Assembly: GCA_019752635.1 (NCBI GenBank)
Contig: JAIELX010000001.1
Location: 1-64,000, forward strand
Direction of reading: 5' to 3'
Length of the DNA: 64,000 nucleotides
From: Candidatus Obscuribacterales bacterium
GTDB taxonomy: Bacteria; Cyanobacteriota; Vampirovibrionia; Obscuribacterales; Obscuribacteraceae
Made by a program: the position numbers and the translations under genes. The notes beneath the pieces are model-generated. The model made no database searches. It was not told the DNA's origin and saw nothing but the letters and a program-made list of their open reading frames with translations. Shown piece after piece: positions 8,036 through 16,555 of this stretch (position 1 is its first letter; every line of letters starts with the position of its first letter).

Positions 8036-9331
8036 TTACTTCTCTTTCGGCTTCGCTGATTGTTCGATGACCTGCTCTACTACTTTCTTGCGCTCAATTA
8101 TGAAGGCGTTCTTCTGCGGCTCAAGCTGCAGCGCCGGGATTTCCAGCTGGCGCAGTTGTAGTTGCGGAACCTCTCTAGGCATTGGTGCTTCTTCAACCTT
8201 TGGCTGTTCAGGCTTCATCTGATGAAGCCTCTGTAAAATGCCTACTCCGGCCGCACCGGCTGCAGCTCCCAGCAAGCCTTCGCCCAGAGCTTTGCCCGCG
8301 ACCAGCTGATTTTCGGTTCGCTGAATCAAGTCAAATGGAACCACCGTGGGGATTAATCGTGGCGACGTTACGCTGAAAGTTCTCGTCATGAGGAGATTTC
8401 CGGCATCGAATTTTGGCGGGTCAAACTTCGGAAATTCGAACTTCGGTAGTTCGGTGCCGCCCTTTCCACCAAGACCGCCGGCGGGATTCTTCGCTTGCCC
8501 TTCTAAAATTGCACGCACTGCAGCTGACCGTTCTCCCGGGGGAAGGGCCTGAATCTCCTTTCCGCTCACTATTGCTCGTGTTTGAGGATTGATTGGTAGT
8601 GCTGATTCACCCGGGGCTTTTATAGCCGGATTTGCTGGCAACTCGAGCTTGGGAGCAGCTCCCGGACCTTCTGTGAGCGCTCTGACAGCGGCTGCTCGCT
8701 CGCCGGGTGCAAGCGATCTTATAGACGGATTATTCATTGCGCCTCTTGTGGCGGCGTTAATCGGAATTCCCGAGTCAAGCAGGGCTTTAGTTGATGCTTG
8801 CATGCTCGGGTCCAACCTCATGTCGCGCAAGGGACCGAGCTCATTAAATTGAAACTGGGTTGTTTTCATCGGAATCGCGCCGCCGACCCGATATCCGCCA
8901 TAGCCTGCGAGCATCATTGCCGGGTAATCTACAAGCGCGGAACCGGCATACTTCGCGACTGTGTCTTTGTTGGACTCGAAATTTCCAGGATTGGACCAGT
9001 TGTCGGCCATTGCCCCAAGTGTTGGAACCCCTCTGCGAACTACGTCCACACCTAATGAAAGCGTAAATGCGCCGGTAGCTAATCTGGCTCCGGCTGCCCA
9101 TCTTCCCCCCGCTCTGCTAGCGAGATTGAGAGCAAGACCTGCTCCAGCACAGGCTCCCAGGTTGAGAGCCGTGTCGCCCGGGTTGTCCCACATCTCCTGA
9201 GCTCGGTTTACGATGCCGCTGCCCAGTCCGTCCCTCAATAACTCTGCTTCTCTTTGTAGCTTCGAGCCCACTGTGTCGATGTTACCGCCTGCGAGCTGAT
9301 TATTAATTGCGAGTTCTGGTCTGTCGGCCAT
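8036..9331 (-). CDS. Taxon-specific Gly/Ala-rich protein with an internal repeat
   Basis: A 431-residue protein I cannot assign. The first 200 residues contain Gly/Ala-rich hydrophobic stretches ('LNLGACAGAGLALNLASRAG', later 'YPAMMLAGYGGYRVGGAIP') that may insert in or associate with a membrane. The middle holds a duplicated module of about 50 residues, each ending in 'PGERAAAVRALTEG' or 'PGERSAAVRAILEG'. The C-terminal part is Pro/Lys/Glu-rich ('GTELPKFEFPKFDPPKFDAG'). Start set at ATG 9331 behind AGAGG; the open frame upstream has no coding character. Its composition resembles the N-terminus of the 11824-13875 protein. Confidence 0.7.
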   Translation of the reverse strand: MADRPELAINNQLAGGNIDTVGSKLQREAELLRDGLGSGIVNRAQEMWDNPGDTALNLGACAGAGLALNLASRAGGRWAAGARLATGAFTLSLGVDVVRRGVPTLGAMADNWSNPGNFESNKDTVAKYAGSALVDYPAMMLAGYGGYRVGGAIPMKTTQFQFNELGPLRDMRLDPSMQASTKALLDSGIPINAATRGAMNNPSIRSLAPGERAAAVRALTEGPGAAPKLELPANPAIKAPGESALPINPQTRAIVSGKEIQALPPGERSAAVRAILEGQAKNPAGGLGGKGGTELPKFEFPKFDPPKFDAGNLLMTRTFSVTSPRLIPTVVPFDLIQRTENQLVAGKALGEGLLGAAAGAAGVGILQRLHQMKPEQPKVEEAPMPREVPQLQLRQLEIPALQLEPQKNAFIIERKKVVEQVIEQSAKPKEK

Positions 9332-9602
9332 TGTGAAAAACCTCTGCGGGGGGAGAAACAATCTTAAAAAAGATGTCATCATCATGACTTCTTCGGGTTC
9401 CCGTGAACATGCGTGTAAACCGCCGGCGGAGGGGAGAATTACGGTGACTAAATTCGTATCTCTGACCGTCGATGCCCTCGGGCCAATGTTATAAACCAAG
9501 GGACACAAGTGTGTGGAACGAGCCTTTTAATCCACTGCTGATGCCTCCTCCGGTACGTCAAAAACTCAGTGCAGCATTTGTTACGGAATCGGGGGTGCGT
9601 CC

Positions 9603-10514
9603 ATGGAAATTCTCACAGCAGACATACCGGAAGAGAAATTGTTGGAGAAGTATGCTGTCGGCGCCTCAAAGTTCGTCAACTTCGATTCGTTTCGCATTCA
9701 TTATAGAGATGAAGGGAATCAGAACGGTCCCACCATCGTGATGTTGCATGGCAGCCAGTCGTCGCTGCACACGTGGGAAGCCTGGGTGAAGGAGCTAGAG
9801 AAGGACTTCCGCATGGTGTCGCTCGACCTGCCCGGCCATGGATTTACTTCGGTGATGCCTGACGACGATTACACCTATCCTGCGATAACCCGGGTGCTCC
9901 ACCGGTTCGTTCGCGCGTTGAAGTTGCCCAAATTTACGTTGGTTGGAAATTCTTACGGTGGCGTCATCGCGGTGCATTATGCCGCATGGTACGAGTCTGA
10001 TCTAACGTCTTTAGTGCTGATCGACAGCGCCGGTTACCCCGTGCCCGATCCTCTGCCGTGCCAAATCGTACGCTGGCCCCTGGTTGGGGAAGTTTTCACC
10101 CACTGCACTCCGCGAGACTTTGTCCGCAAAGAGCTCGAAAGCTGTTACGGCGACAAGAGCAAATGCACCGATGCGATGTTTGAACGTTACTATGAATTGA
10201 TGTTGCTTACCGGTAGGCGTCGTGCGCAGTTGTTGATCAATAAGCCGGACAATGCCTACTGGGCGCCTTCGCCGGTGCTTGAAAGATTGACGCAGTTGAA
10301 AATTCCTGCGCTCGTCATGTGGGGTGAAAAGGACCCCTGGCTCGAAACAACTCTGGGACAACGTTTTGCTGATGACATTCCAGATGCGACCTTGAAGATC
10401 TACAAAGGTGCCGGGCATGTTCCGATGGAAGAGCAGCCGGCGGAGAGTGCCGCTGATTTGCGCGAATTCCTCAATGAAAAAATTACCCCTCAAAAGACCG
10501 TTGCGCTGGCGTAA
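9603..10514 (+). CDS. Alpha/beta-hydrolase fold protein
   Basis: A 303-residue protein with all the landmarks of the alpha/beta-hydrolase superfamily: oxyanion-hole 'MLHGSQSSLHTWEAWVKEL', nucleophile elbow 'GNSYGG' (Ser near residue 120), acid region 'MWGEKDPWLETTLG' and catalytic His in 'YKGAGHVPMEEQP'. A cap region of about 80 residues ('CTPRDFVRKELESCYGDKS') sits between strands. There is no signal peptide, so it is cytoplasmic. The substrate cannot be inferred; esterases, haloalkane dehalogenase-like and C-C hydrolases share these motifs. It stands alone, with GGGGG before the ATG as a probable ribosome site. Confidence 0.85.
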   Translation: MEILTADIPEEKLLEKYAVGASKFVNFDSFRIHYRDEGNQNGPTIVMLHGSQSSLHTWEAWVKELEKDFRMVSLDLPGHGFTSVMPDDDYTYPAITRVLHRFVRALKLPKFTLVGNSYGGVIAVHYAAWYESDLTSLVLIDSAGYPVPDPLPCQIVRWPLVGEVFTHCTPRDFVRKELESCYGDKSKCTDAMFERYYELMLLTGRRRAQLLINKPDNAYWAPSPVLERLTQLKIPALVMWGEKDPWLETTLGQRFADDIPDATLKIYKGAGHVPMEEQPAESAADLREFLNEKITPQKTVALA

Positions 10515-10623
10515 GGCATTGCGCAGTTCGGCTATCGGCTTCTGACCTTTTCGCGGTGACATCGGAAAATCTACAGGTATCACCAGGGAATATAGTCCGG
10601 CGTGCGCCTGGGGGCGGGATTTT

Positions 10624-10651
10624 TGCCGCCAATTCTTCAAAAAAGGTGACA
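10624..10651. repeat. 28-bp dispersed palindrome, copy 3
   Basis: Outer arms TGCCGCC and GGTGACA around AATTCTTCAA. It has the same length and arm pattern as the other copies but a more diverged core. It abuts an 11-bp tandem repeat. Confidence 0.6.
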
Positions 10652-10653
10652 TT

Positions 10654-10697
10654 TGCCAAGAATCTGCCAAATCCTTGCCCAGTCTTTGCCAAGACGT
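10654..10697. repeat. 11-bp tandem repeat, four units
   Basis: Four consecutive 11-bp units, each beginning TGCC (TGCCAAGAATC, TGCCAAATCCT, TGCCCAGTCTT, TGCCAAGACGT). One unit is about one helical turn, so all TGCC faces line up on one side of the DNA. It lies 85 bases upstream of the 10782 gene. Confidence 0.75.
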
Positions 10698-10781
10698 ATT
10701 GCTATCTTTAAAGCACGAAGAACGAGCGTCTCGGGAAACGCAATTCTTAGGGCAGGGCTAAGCAGGGTAGGGTGTTGGTCG

Positions 10782-11108
10782 ATGAATAGAACATTTTCAA
10801 CTCAGTCAAATCGCTTCACCTACACTGGTGAAGCCATTAGAAGGATGACGCGCGACGAAGTACTGGTTTTGCGCGCTGTCAATGCTCGTCGCTTGAACAC
10901 CGGCATTGTTGTTGAAGCTCTCGTAGCATTCTGGGGCGACATGCAAGCGTTGTTCATGTCAAGGACTTCTCAAAAGACTAACAGCATGTGTCGCTACTAT
11001 GGACACGTCATCCAGGGTTCGTGGCAGGGTAGCTGCCCCAACTGCGCCGACTGCGGCATCAAAATTACATCGCCCGATCAGCTTCGCAAAGCTGCGTCGC
11101 GCGTCTGA
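10782..11108 (+). CDS. Small Cys-containing hypothetical protein
   Basis: A 108-residue protein I do not recognise. Residues about 20-55 are a basic helix region ('GEAIRRMTRDEVLVLRAVNA'). The C-terminal third has a possible metal-binding cluster: Cys in 'MCRYYGH' and then 'CPNCADCG' (three Cys in seven residues). A zinc ribbon or redox role is possible. Start chosen at ATG 10782 behind TAGGGTG; the open frame extends upstream through the repeats but lacks coding character there. It ends just before a terminator. The 11-bp repeats upstream may control it. Confidence 0.65.
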   Translation: MNRTFSTQSNRFTYTGEAIRRMTRDEVLVLRAVNARRLNTGIVVEALVAFWGDMQALFMSRTSQKTNSMCRYYGHVIQGSWQGSCPNCADCGIKITSPDQLRKAASRV

Positions 11109-11155
11109 GTTTACTTACGCTGATCCTCCTCGACCAAGATTCAGCGGGCTGGCTA

Positions 11156-11195
11156 GAAACAGGAAATCGCAGCAGCGGTTTCCTGTTTCGTTTTG
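11156..11195 (+). terminator. Rho-independent terminator after the 10782 gene
   Basis: An 11-bp perfect stem (GAAACAGGAAA 11156-11166 with TTTCCTGTTTC 11179-11189), a 12-nt loop and then GTTTT. Confidence 0.85.
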
Positions 11196-11258
11196 GGTGC
11201 AGCGGGGCAAGTGGTAGACGGCGCGGTGCAAGTAGTAGGTACGATAAGGAGAAATGGC

Positions 11259-11708
11259 ATGGCTATTGTTGCCTCGCGGAATCAAGCGTTTTTTGTGAAC
11301 GTAACGCTGGTAGCCGGTCTGCTCTTCAGTGGTGCATCAGCACTTGCCGATGACGCGAAGCCCGCTCTGTCGAAGAAAGATGCGGAAGCTGCTTGCTGCA
11401 CGGAAGCCAGTGGTGCAATGTGCGGAAAATGCAGAGAAGAGTGTTTGAAGGCATTGTCTTACTGCCTTTCGAAAGGAGGCAAGCATACGTCTGCCGCGCA
11501 CATCACCACGCTGTTGGATTGTATCGATATGTGCGACATCAGTTCGAGACTGACTGGTCGCAATTCGGAGCTGTCGGCGCGTATCTGTCAGATCTGCGCC
11601 GATGTTTGTAACCGCTGTGCGAAGTCATGTGAAGACTTGAACGATCCAAATTTGAAAGCTTGTGTCGAGATGTGCAAGCAATGCGCACAAAGTTGCTGCA
11701 CTAAATAG
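11259..11708 (+). CDS. Secreted four-helix-bundle copper-binding protein (Csp/DUF326)
   Basis: A 149-residue protein with 18 cysteines. A signal peptide (residues 1-30, ending 'GASALADD') is followed by the Cys-rich bundle typical of copper storage proteins: 'CGKCREECLKALSYC', 'CIDMCDIS', 'CQICADVCNRCAKSC' and 'CVEMCKQCAQSCC', Cys spaced to line the core of a four-helix bundle and bind many Cu(I) ions. Two histidines ('KHTSAAHI') lie where the family often has metal-entry residues. The signal peptide makes it a Csp1-type exported form rather than cytosolic Csp3. Start at ATG 11259 behind AAGGAGA; an overlapping ATG at 11254 is out of frame. No copper ATPase or regulator is adjacent. Confidence 0.85.
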   Translation: MAIVASRNQAFFVNVTLVAGLLFSGASALADDAKPALSKKDAEAACCTEASGAMCGKCREECLKALSYCLSKGGKHTSAAHITTLLDCIDMCDISSRLTGRNSELSARICQICADVCNRCAKSCEDLNDPNLKACVEMCKQCAQSCCTK

Positions 11709-11823
11709 GTTCAAACACAAGCGGCCGGAATTCGATCAGCTAAAATTTATCAGATTGACGCCTTGGAAGTCGCTGGAATTCTTGCCTTGAGCGTGGTGAA
11801 GTTCACTGCATTTGCCAACGTCG

Positions 11824-13875
11824 TTAATGCTTTGCCGGTGCGTAATCTCCTACGGCTTGCAAGTGCGGCGCAATGACCCTAGCTACCCCGGTGCTTTGCA
11901 AAATGCTCAGTCCCACTTCAGGGTTGCTGCCGGCTAGAAGCAAGCGCAGTTCCTTCTGAACCCAGTCTGCATTAAGTTCGCCTGCCTTTTGAGCGTGCTT
12001 GGTCAATGCCGTTTTCAGACTTGTTGAGAGCGCATACTCGGGATACTTCGTCGCCGAAATACGCGGTATGCGCAGCAGAATTCGAGGGTTCGCTCCAACA
12101 CATACTTCGGGATCTTGCGTGGTGCGAATTAGCTTCGCATCCATGTCGCGCTGTCCGCCGAAGAAGTCGTACTTTGCACCAGTACGTGGTTCCATCGCCA
12201 TAGAGTTTATGGTTAAGTCCCGTGTTGCACTATCCTGATAGACTGAAGGCGAAAGCCCCGGTCCTGTTCTGCGCCCGCTGAAGGAGGCAATCTCGTAAAC
12301 AATTCCGTTGATCCGGACAATCTGTACAAATGGATAAGGTGTTTTTTCAACGGTGTAACCGTTGCTGGCAAGTAGTTGCTTTATTTGGTGCCCCTCGGCG
12401 GACGTGCCTATGTCATAGTCTCTCGCCGGTTTGCCGGCTGCTCGGTCCCGAACTGCACCGCCGACGATGACTGCTATGTGGTGGTCCTTTTGGAGCAGAT
12501 CGGTGATTCGGATCGCACCCTCTAACATGGTGGCTTCCGCCTCTGCTGGCTTGAATTGTGCTTCTGCTTCCGTCACAAACGGTCTCTCGGAGGTGAGCTT
12601 CCGCCCCGGTCTCCAGCTCCCCTGCGATTCTATAAATTGATTGAATTCCTGGCGCCAGCGGTATTCGTAGCTTACGCCACCCGGGGCAGGCCAGGCGCCA
12701 ATCTCGAGTCGGAGTTGGTTCGGGTCCAACACTTCGGATTGTTTTAGCTGATTGCCGACAATCTGTGCTCGGGTGTGAGCCTGCGCCTCTTGCGTCGCTC
12801 TTGCGTCGCGGAACAGAGACCAGGCTCGCTCGACATTTCCTTGCTGCAGTTGTGCTGCAGATTCTTGCCAGACATTGTTCGTACCCGCGGTAGCAGGCTG
12901 CTTGGCGTCTGAGATGCGATGAAGTCCGCGCGCAAGATCCTCGGCTGCTGCCAGTCTTGTCCAGAGGTGAACCGTGCCACTGCTGGCGGTGCTAAAGTCG
13001 TTGTGCTTTCCGTAACATACTCGCGCCCACGGATTCTCGTGCAACAGTTGCGATAGATCTGCGGATTTACCGTGTCCGGCCCCAAGACGCACTGTCGCGA
13101 AGCGATCTACCGGTGCAGACAATCCCAGGCTTAGCTGGCTTTCGAGTATTACCTGTTCGGCTTTCTGTTGAACGCGTGGAAGTACATTGTTCATGAATGC
13201 TCCGGATACGCCGGCTTGCATACACTCCGGTCCCGACGGAAGGTGCCCCTGGCTGACAAGGCGACTCACAGTCAACTGCGCTTCGGCTCCTGCGAAGCCA
13301 ATTGCGCTTCGAGAGGCGATTGCTTTCAGGCCCGTTAAGTCCTTGCAGAATCGATTTCCCGTTCCAAATACGGCAAAAGCCGTAGCTCCTGCAAGGATGT
13401 TGCCGACGCGGCTCTCGCCTTCGCGAGGATTTCTGAGTCCGTCATACAGGGCGGCGCCAGTAACGCCGGCCAAGATCTCACTCTTGATCAGCTGTGCCGA
13501 GACGCCTTCCAACCGGAGCTTGGCTCCCGCTGCGCGAAGTCCGCCCCCTGCTAACTTTGCGGAGATTGTGTAGGGCACAACCATGCCCAATCCAGAGCAT
13601 GCCGATTGCAAAAACCAATCGCTCGAAAGAAATTGCGTGGCGGTTTGTGTCAGTAGCTTTTGCTCGTGGAAAACCTCACGCCCCGAAACGCCATTTATCA
13701 AGCCTGCGGCGGCATTGTAAGGCTCCAGGATTGCATTGTTGGTAAACGGCGCAATAATGTTCGATTCGATGTATGCGTTGCCGGTCCGACCTTCTCCCGG
13801 TCCGAGCAATTCGGTCAGGGTCAGGAAGGGGGGCGGTTCAGGTCCGATTCGTGATGATGGGTCCGGGGTATCCAT
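11824..13875 (-). CDS. Long chimeric protein with a C-terminal CCA-adding-type nucleotidyltransferase head
   Basis: A 683-residue protein. Residues 1-240 are taxon-specific, with Gly/Ala-rich hydrophobic stretches ('ACSGLGMVVPYTISAKLAGG', 'ILAGATAFAVFGTGNRF'); 240-430 is a polar linker. Residues 445-683 look like the head and neck of class II tRNA CCA-adding enzymes/poly(A) polymerases: 'IVGGAVRD' (470-477), catalytic carboxylates in 'DYDIGTS' (Asp486, Asp488), and 'TRDLTINSMA' (551-560), the RRDFTINAL motif. The neck motif EDPLRLLR has become 'GANPRILLR' (594-602). Head chemistry seems intact, but the helical body is short. It may be the cell's CCA enzyme, a poly(A) polymerase or a repurposed nucleotidyltransferase; I cannot tell which. 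The tRNA at 53353 does lack an encoded CCA. Confidence 0.7.
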   Translation of the reverse strand: MDTPDPSSRIGPEPPPFLTLTELLGPGEGRTGNAYIESNIIAPFTNNAILEPYNAAAGLINGVSGREVFHEQKLLTQTATQFLSSDWFLQSACSGLGMVVPYTISAKLAGGGLRAAGAKLRLEGVSAQLIKSEILAGVTGAALYDGLRNPREGESRVGNILAGATAFAVFGTGNRFCKDLTGLKAIASRSAIGFAGAEAQLTVSRLVSQGHLPSGPECMQAGVSGAFMNNVLPRVQQKAEQVILESQLSLGLSAPVDRFATVRLGAGHGKSADLSQLLHENPWARVCYGKHNDFSTASSGTVHLWTRLAAAEDLARGLHRISDAKQPATAGTNNVWQESAAQLQQGNVERAWSLFRDARATQEAQAHTRAQIVGNQLKQSEVLDPNQLRLEIGAWPAPGGVSYEYRWRQEFNQFIESQGSWRPGRKLTSERPFVTEAEAQFKPAEAEATMLEGAIRITDLLQKDHHIAVIVGGAVRDRAAGKPARDYDIGTSAEGHQIKQLLASNGYTVEKTPYPFVQIVRINGIVYEIASFSGRRTGPGLSPSVYQDSATRDLTINSMAMEPRTGAKYDFFGGQRDMDAKLIRTTQDPEVCVGANPRILLRIPRISATKYPEYALSTSLKTALTKHAQKAGELNADWVQKELRLLLAGSNPEVGLSILQSTGVARVIAPHLQAVGDYAPAKH

Positions 13876-13988
13876 GGTTAAACAGTTTTAGCGTTAGTTG
13901 GCCAAGTCCGCTATGGTGTAACCCCCCGAGCGTGCGGTAGATTCTAAGTATCGGGTTCTGACGAACCAGGTCCTGCGGGAGGTATGCG

Positions 13989-14309
13989 GTGTCGCAGTCT
14001 GTTTCGGTTTACGTGGAAGAATTTTCGACTCGCGAGGAAAGCCGACGGGAGGTGGCCCGGTTCTCTTGTTACGACCTTGCGCTTCGTTGTGCACAAGTGC
14101 GCGTGCGCCGTTGCATGCGAGATTTCCATCGCCGCGGGCAGAGCGCGAAGGACCTTTTCGATCTGTGGTTCATGTTCGGCGAGGATGTATACATTGTTCC
14201 TGATGATAGACGGGCTGGATTCTCCGCTATCGACTATGGCCGGTTGATTGCAATGGAACTGGCATGCGATCCCACCTTACGGAATCCCGATGAGCAGGGA
14301 CGTTCTTAG
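13989..14309 (+). CDS. Small hypothetical protein, GTG start
   Basis: A 106-residue soluble protein, Arg-rich in the first half ('LALRCAQVRVRRCMRDFHRR') and acidic and hydrophobic in the second ('KDLFDLWFMFGEDVYIVPDD'). It is not recognised. GTG 13989 is preceded by GCGGGAGG at optimal spacing (6 bases), which selects this frame over an overlapping ATG frame at 13984. It is divergent from the 11824-13875 gene and convergent with the next gene. Confidence 0.6.
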   Translation: MSQSVSVYVEEFSTREESRREVARFSCYDLALRCAQVRVRRCMRDFHRRGQSAKDLFDLWFMFGEDVYIVPDDRRAGFSAIDYGRLIAMELACDPTLRNPDEQGRS

Positions 14310-14338
14310 TGAGTTACTAGCCGGATGTTAATGGTCAG

Positions 14339-15709
14339 CTATTTCCCCAGCTCGTGGCGGAGCGCACTCTCCAGCTCCGGGTATTGAAACTGAAATCCTT
14401 GTTTCTCCAGCTTTGTCGGTAACACCTTTGCCCCTGCAAATAGCATTTCGTCAGCCATTTCACCGAATAGCATTCGTGGTCCAAATGAAGGTACCGGCAA
14501 TATTGTAGGGCGATGAAGTACTTTCCCGAGTGCCGACGTGAACTCAGCGTTAGTGCATGGTTTCGGTGCCACGATGTTGACCGGACCGCTCAGTCCGTCC
14601 TGTCTCATCGCGAAGTAGATGCCCTGTACCGCATCTTCCAGCGTAATCCAGCTCATGTACTGGCGTCCGGAACCAAGGATTCCACCTGCACCCATTTGAA
14701 AAATTGGCAGCATCTTTGCCAGGGCACCGCCAGCGGTGCTGAGTATAACGCCGAATCGCAGATTCACAACTCTGATTCCTGCCGACGCTGCACTTGCGGT
14801 TGCCCCCTCCCATTCTTGGCAGACACCCGCCAGGAATCCTGCCCCGGGAAGGCTTCCCTCGCTCAGTGCTTCGGTCCCGCGATCGCCGTAATAACCGATG
14901 GCGGACGCGCAGACTAGTGCCCGCGGTTTCTTGTGAACGCGTGCGAGAGCTTCCGCTATCAACTTCGTCCCGCTGATTCGACTTTCTCTGATCTTCGTCT
15001 TTGCGTCATCAGTCCATCGCTGGGCCACTGATTCGCCAGCCAAGTGCACGACCACGTCGAAGCCTTCAAGGTCAGACGGATTCAATGCTCCGCGGACAGG
15101 GTCCCACTGTACTGTCGTGGCGTTCGTCCCGCCTCTGCGCACGAGTTTCACAACTTCGTGTCCTTGAGAAGTGAGAAAGTTAGTGAGTGCAGATCCGACA
15201 AGACCTGTTGCGCCCGATACTAGTACTCGCATACGGTTGGCTCCTCTTTCTTTGTGAAATCGCTCAACATCCGCTCGGGTTACCTGATGTCTGTAATTAA
15301 AGACGCTTTCCAGCTTGCGATCTACGAATGCCCCCGCTGCCAGGTTTGAAATGAGACTCAAGGGCAATTCGTATTCTATGCGATCCTCAAGTATGGAGTT
15401 GTTGTCATCAACTTGCAAGCAACTGTGTGTGTGTGTCCAACTTTGGAACGGACCTTTGACTTGTTTGTCGCAGAATTTTTTCCCTTCCTCGTAGCCGAAG
15501 TGTTCGAACACGCAATCGTGTGCAATCGGGCCTTGTGTTATCTGTATCTTGGCAGTGCTGCCATCTGTGATGGTGCCGCTGTGCGCGATGAGGCTGACAT
15601 GCTCAAACGGCGGGCTGAGCCGCTGGAACACTCCCGGCATCGTGTGCCAGCGGAACAGCACATGCGCGGGAGCGCAGACTTCAACCTTCCTGATGTAGAC
15701 CCTTTTCAC
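14339..15709 (-). CDS. SRPBCC-NAD(P) epimerase fusion (TIGR01777/YfcH family)
   Basis: A 456-residue two-domain protein. Residues 1-150 are a START/SRPBCC-type fold ('VYIRKVEVCAPAHVLFRWH', '...AFVDRKLESVFNYRHQ'), usually a hydrophobic-ligand pocket. Residues 158-456 are a TIGR01777-type short-chain epimerase: 'MRVLVSGATGLVGSALTNFL' binds NAD(P), 'VVHLAGESVAQRWTDDAK' is the family signature, and 'SAIGYYGDRG' holds the Tyr of the active site; DUF1731 closes the C-terminus. Such fusions occur in Cyanobacteria and Actinobacteria; the substrate is unknown, but the SRPBCC domain suggests a lipid-like molecule. GTG start behind AAGG. It lies divergent from the Lgt/Tes-like operon, which fits a lipid-related role. 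Confidence 0.85.
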   Translation of the reverse strand: MKRVYIRKVEVCAPAHVLFRWHTMPGVFQRLSPPFEHVSLIAHSGTITDGSTAKIQITQGPIAHDCVFEHFGYEEGKKFCDKQVKGPFQSWTHTHSCLQVDDNNSILEDRIEYELPLSLISNLAAGAFVDRKLESVFNYRHQVTRADVERFHKERGANRMRVLVSGATGLVGSALTNFLTSQGHEVVKLVRRGGTNATTVQWDPVRGALNPSDLEGFDVVVHLAGESVAQRWTDDAKTKIRESRISGTKLIAEALARVHKKPRALVCASAIGYYGDRGTEALSEGSLPGAGFLAGVCQEWEGATASAASAGIRVVNLRFGVILSTAGGALAKMLPIFQMGAGGILGSGRQYMSWITLEDAVQGIYFAMRQDGLSGPVNIVAPKPCTNAEFTSALGKVLHRPTILPVPSFGPRMLFGEMADEMLFAGAKVLPTKLEKQGFQFQYPELESALRHELGK

Positions 15710-15802
15710 GTTTTACCTTAAGAATTCGGTTTCGAAGGAGAGGCTTCTATTGTAATCTTAAATGCCGGATAGTGAACGGCCGGTGAATGCAGCGTAGCAG
15801 CG

Positions 15803-16555
15803 GTGTTGATCTTGTACATTGGCAAATTAGATCCGGTCGTCCATTTCGCCTTCGAATCGCTGGCGTATTTTGTCGGCTTTCGGCTTTATCTCTTCCTGAG
15901 AAAGAGAGATTCCCTCGACTTGGCGCAACGCACACGCATCATCGCATCTGTGGTGGGCGGCGCCGCCATCGGCAGCAAACTTATAACCATCCTTGCCGAC
16001 CCCGCTACCATGACAGGCCACTTCGCCAGCATGGAGAGTTTCGCTGCGGGCAAAGGCGTCGTCGGCGCGCTGGTCGGTGGATGGCTAAGCATCGAGCTCT
16101 GCAAATTCTTCACAGGCATAAAGTCATCTACTGGCGATACTTTTGTGCTGCCGCTGATTGTGGCAATGGTGATTGGTCGAATTGGTTGTTTTGTGACCGG
16201 CTTTCACGATCGCACGTACGGTTTGCCTGCCGATCTGCCCTGGGCATACGATTTCGGGGATGGAATCAAGCGTCATCCCAGCCAAATTTACGAGATACTG
16301 GCGCTTCTGTGCATATTGGTGTGCATCGAGCTGTTGAGACCCCGATTGCGCAATCAAGGCGATCAGTTCAAGTTCTTTATGTCTGCGTACATGGTATACA
16401 GATTAGGCGCCGATACCTTCAAACCTGTTCCTCATCCTTATTTCAACCTGAGCATCGAGCAAGTTGTGGCGGTTTGCGTGCTGCTGTACTACAGTCGCTT
16501 TCTGCTATCATTGTTCTCTTCTTCAGCCCCGAACAATCCTTCTGAGTCGTCATGA
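15803..16555 (+). CDS. Lgt-family membrane protein lacking the HGG histidine
   Basis: A 250-residue polytopic membrane protein of the prolipoprotein diacylglyceryl transferase family: 'IGRIGCFVTG' (the GRIGNF motif, with Asn replaced by Cys), 'DLPWAYDFGDG' and 'RHPSQIYEILALL'. Key departure: where Lgt has HGGLLG, essential for diacylglyceryl transfer, this protein has 'AAGKGVVGAL', so the His is gone. It is therefore probably a paralogue with another substrate, not the housekeeping Lgt. It starts at GTG 15803 with no strong ribosome site; an alternative TTG lies one codon on. It overlaps the radical SAM gene by 4 bases (ATGA), so the two are translationally coupled. Inference: both act on glycerolipids in the membrane. 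Confidence 0.8.
   Translation: MLILYIGKLDPVVHFAFESLAYFVGFRLYLFLRKRDSLDLAQRTRIIASVVGGAAIGSKLITILADPATMTGHFASMESFAAGKGVVGALVGGWLSIELCKFFTGIKSSTGDTFVLPLIVAMVIGRIGCFVTGFHDRTYGLPADLPWAYDFGDGIKRHPSQIYEILALLCILVCIELLRPRLRNQGDQFKFFMSAYMVYRLGADTFKPVPHPYFNLSIEQVVAVCVLLYYSRFLLSLFSSSAPNNPSESS

Noticed and set aside
10546..10573. A further 28-base GTGACA...TATCAC segment near copy 3
   Set aside because: Length matches and the ends are inverted, but the core does not follow the TTCTCNAGAA pattern, so I do not count it as a sixth copy.
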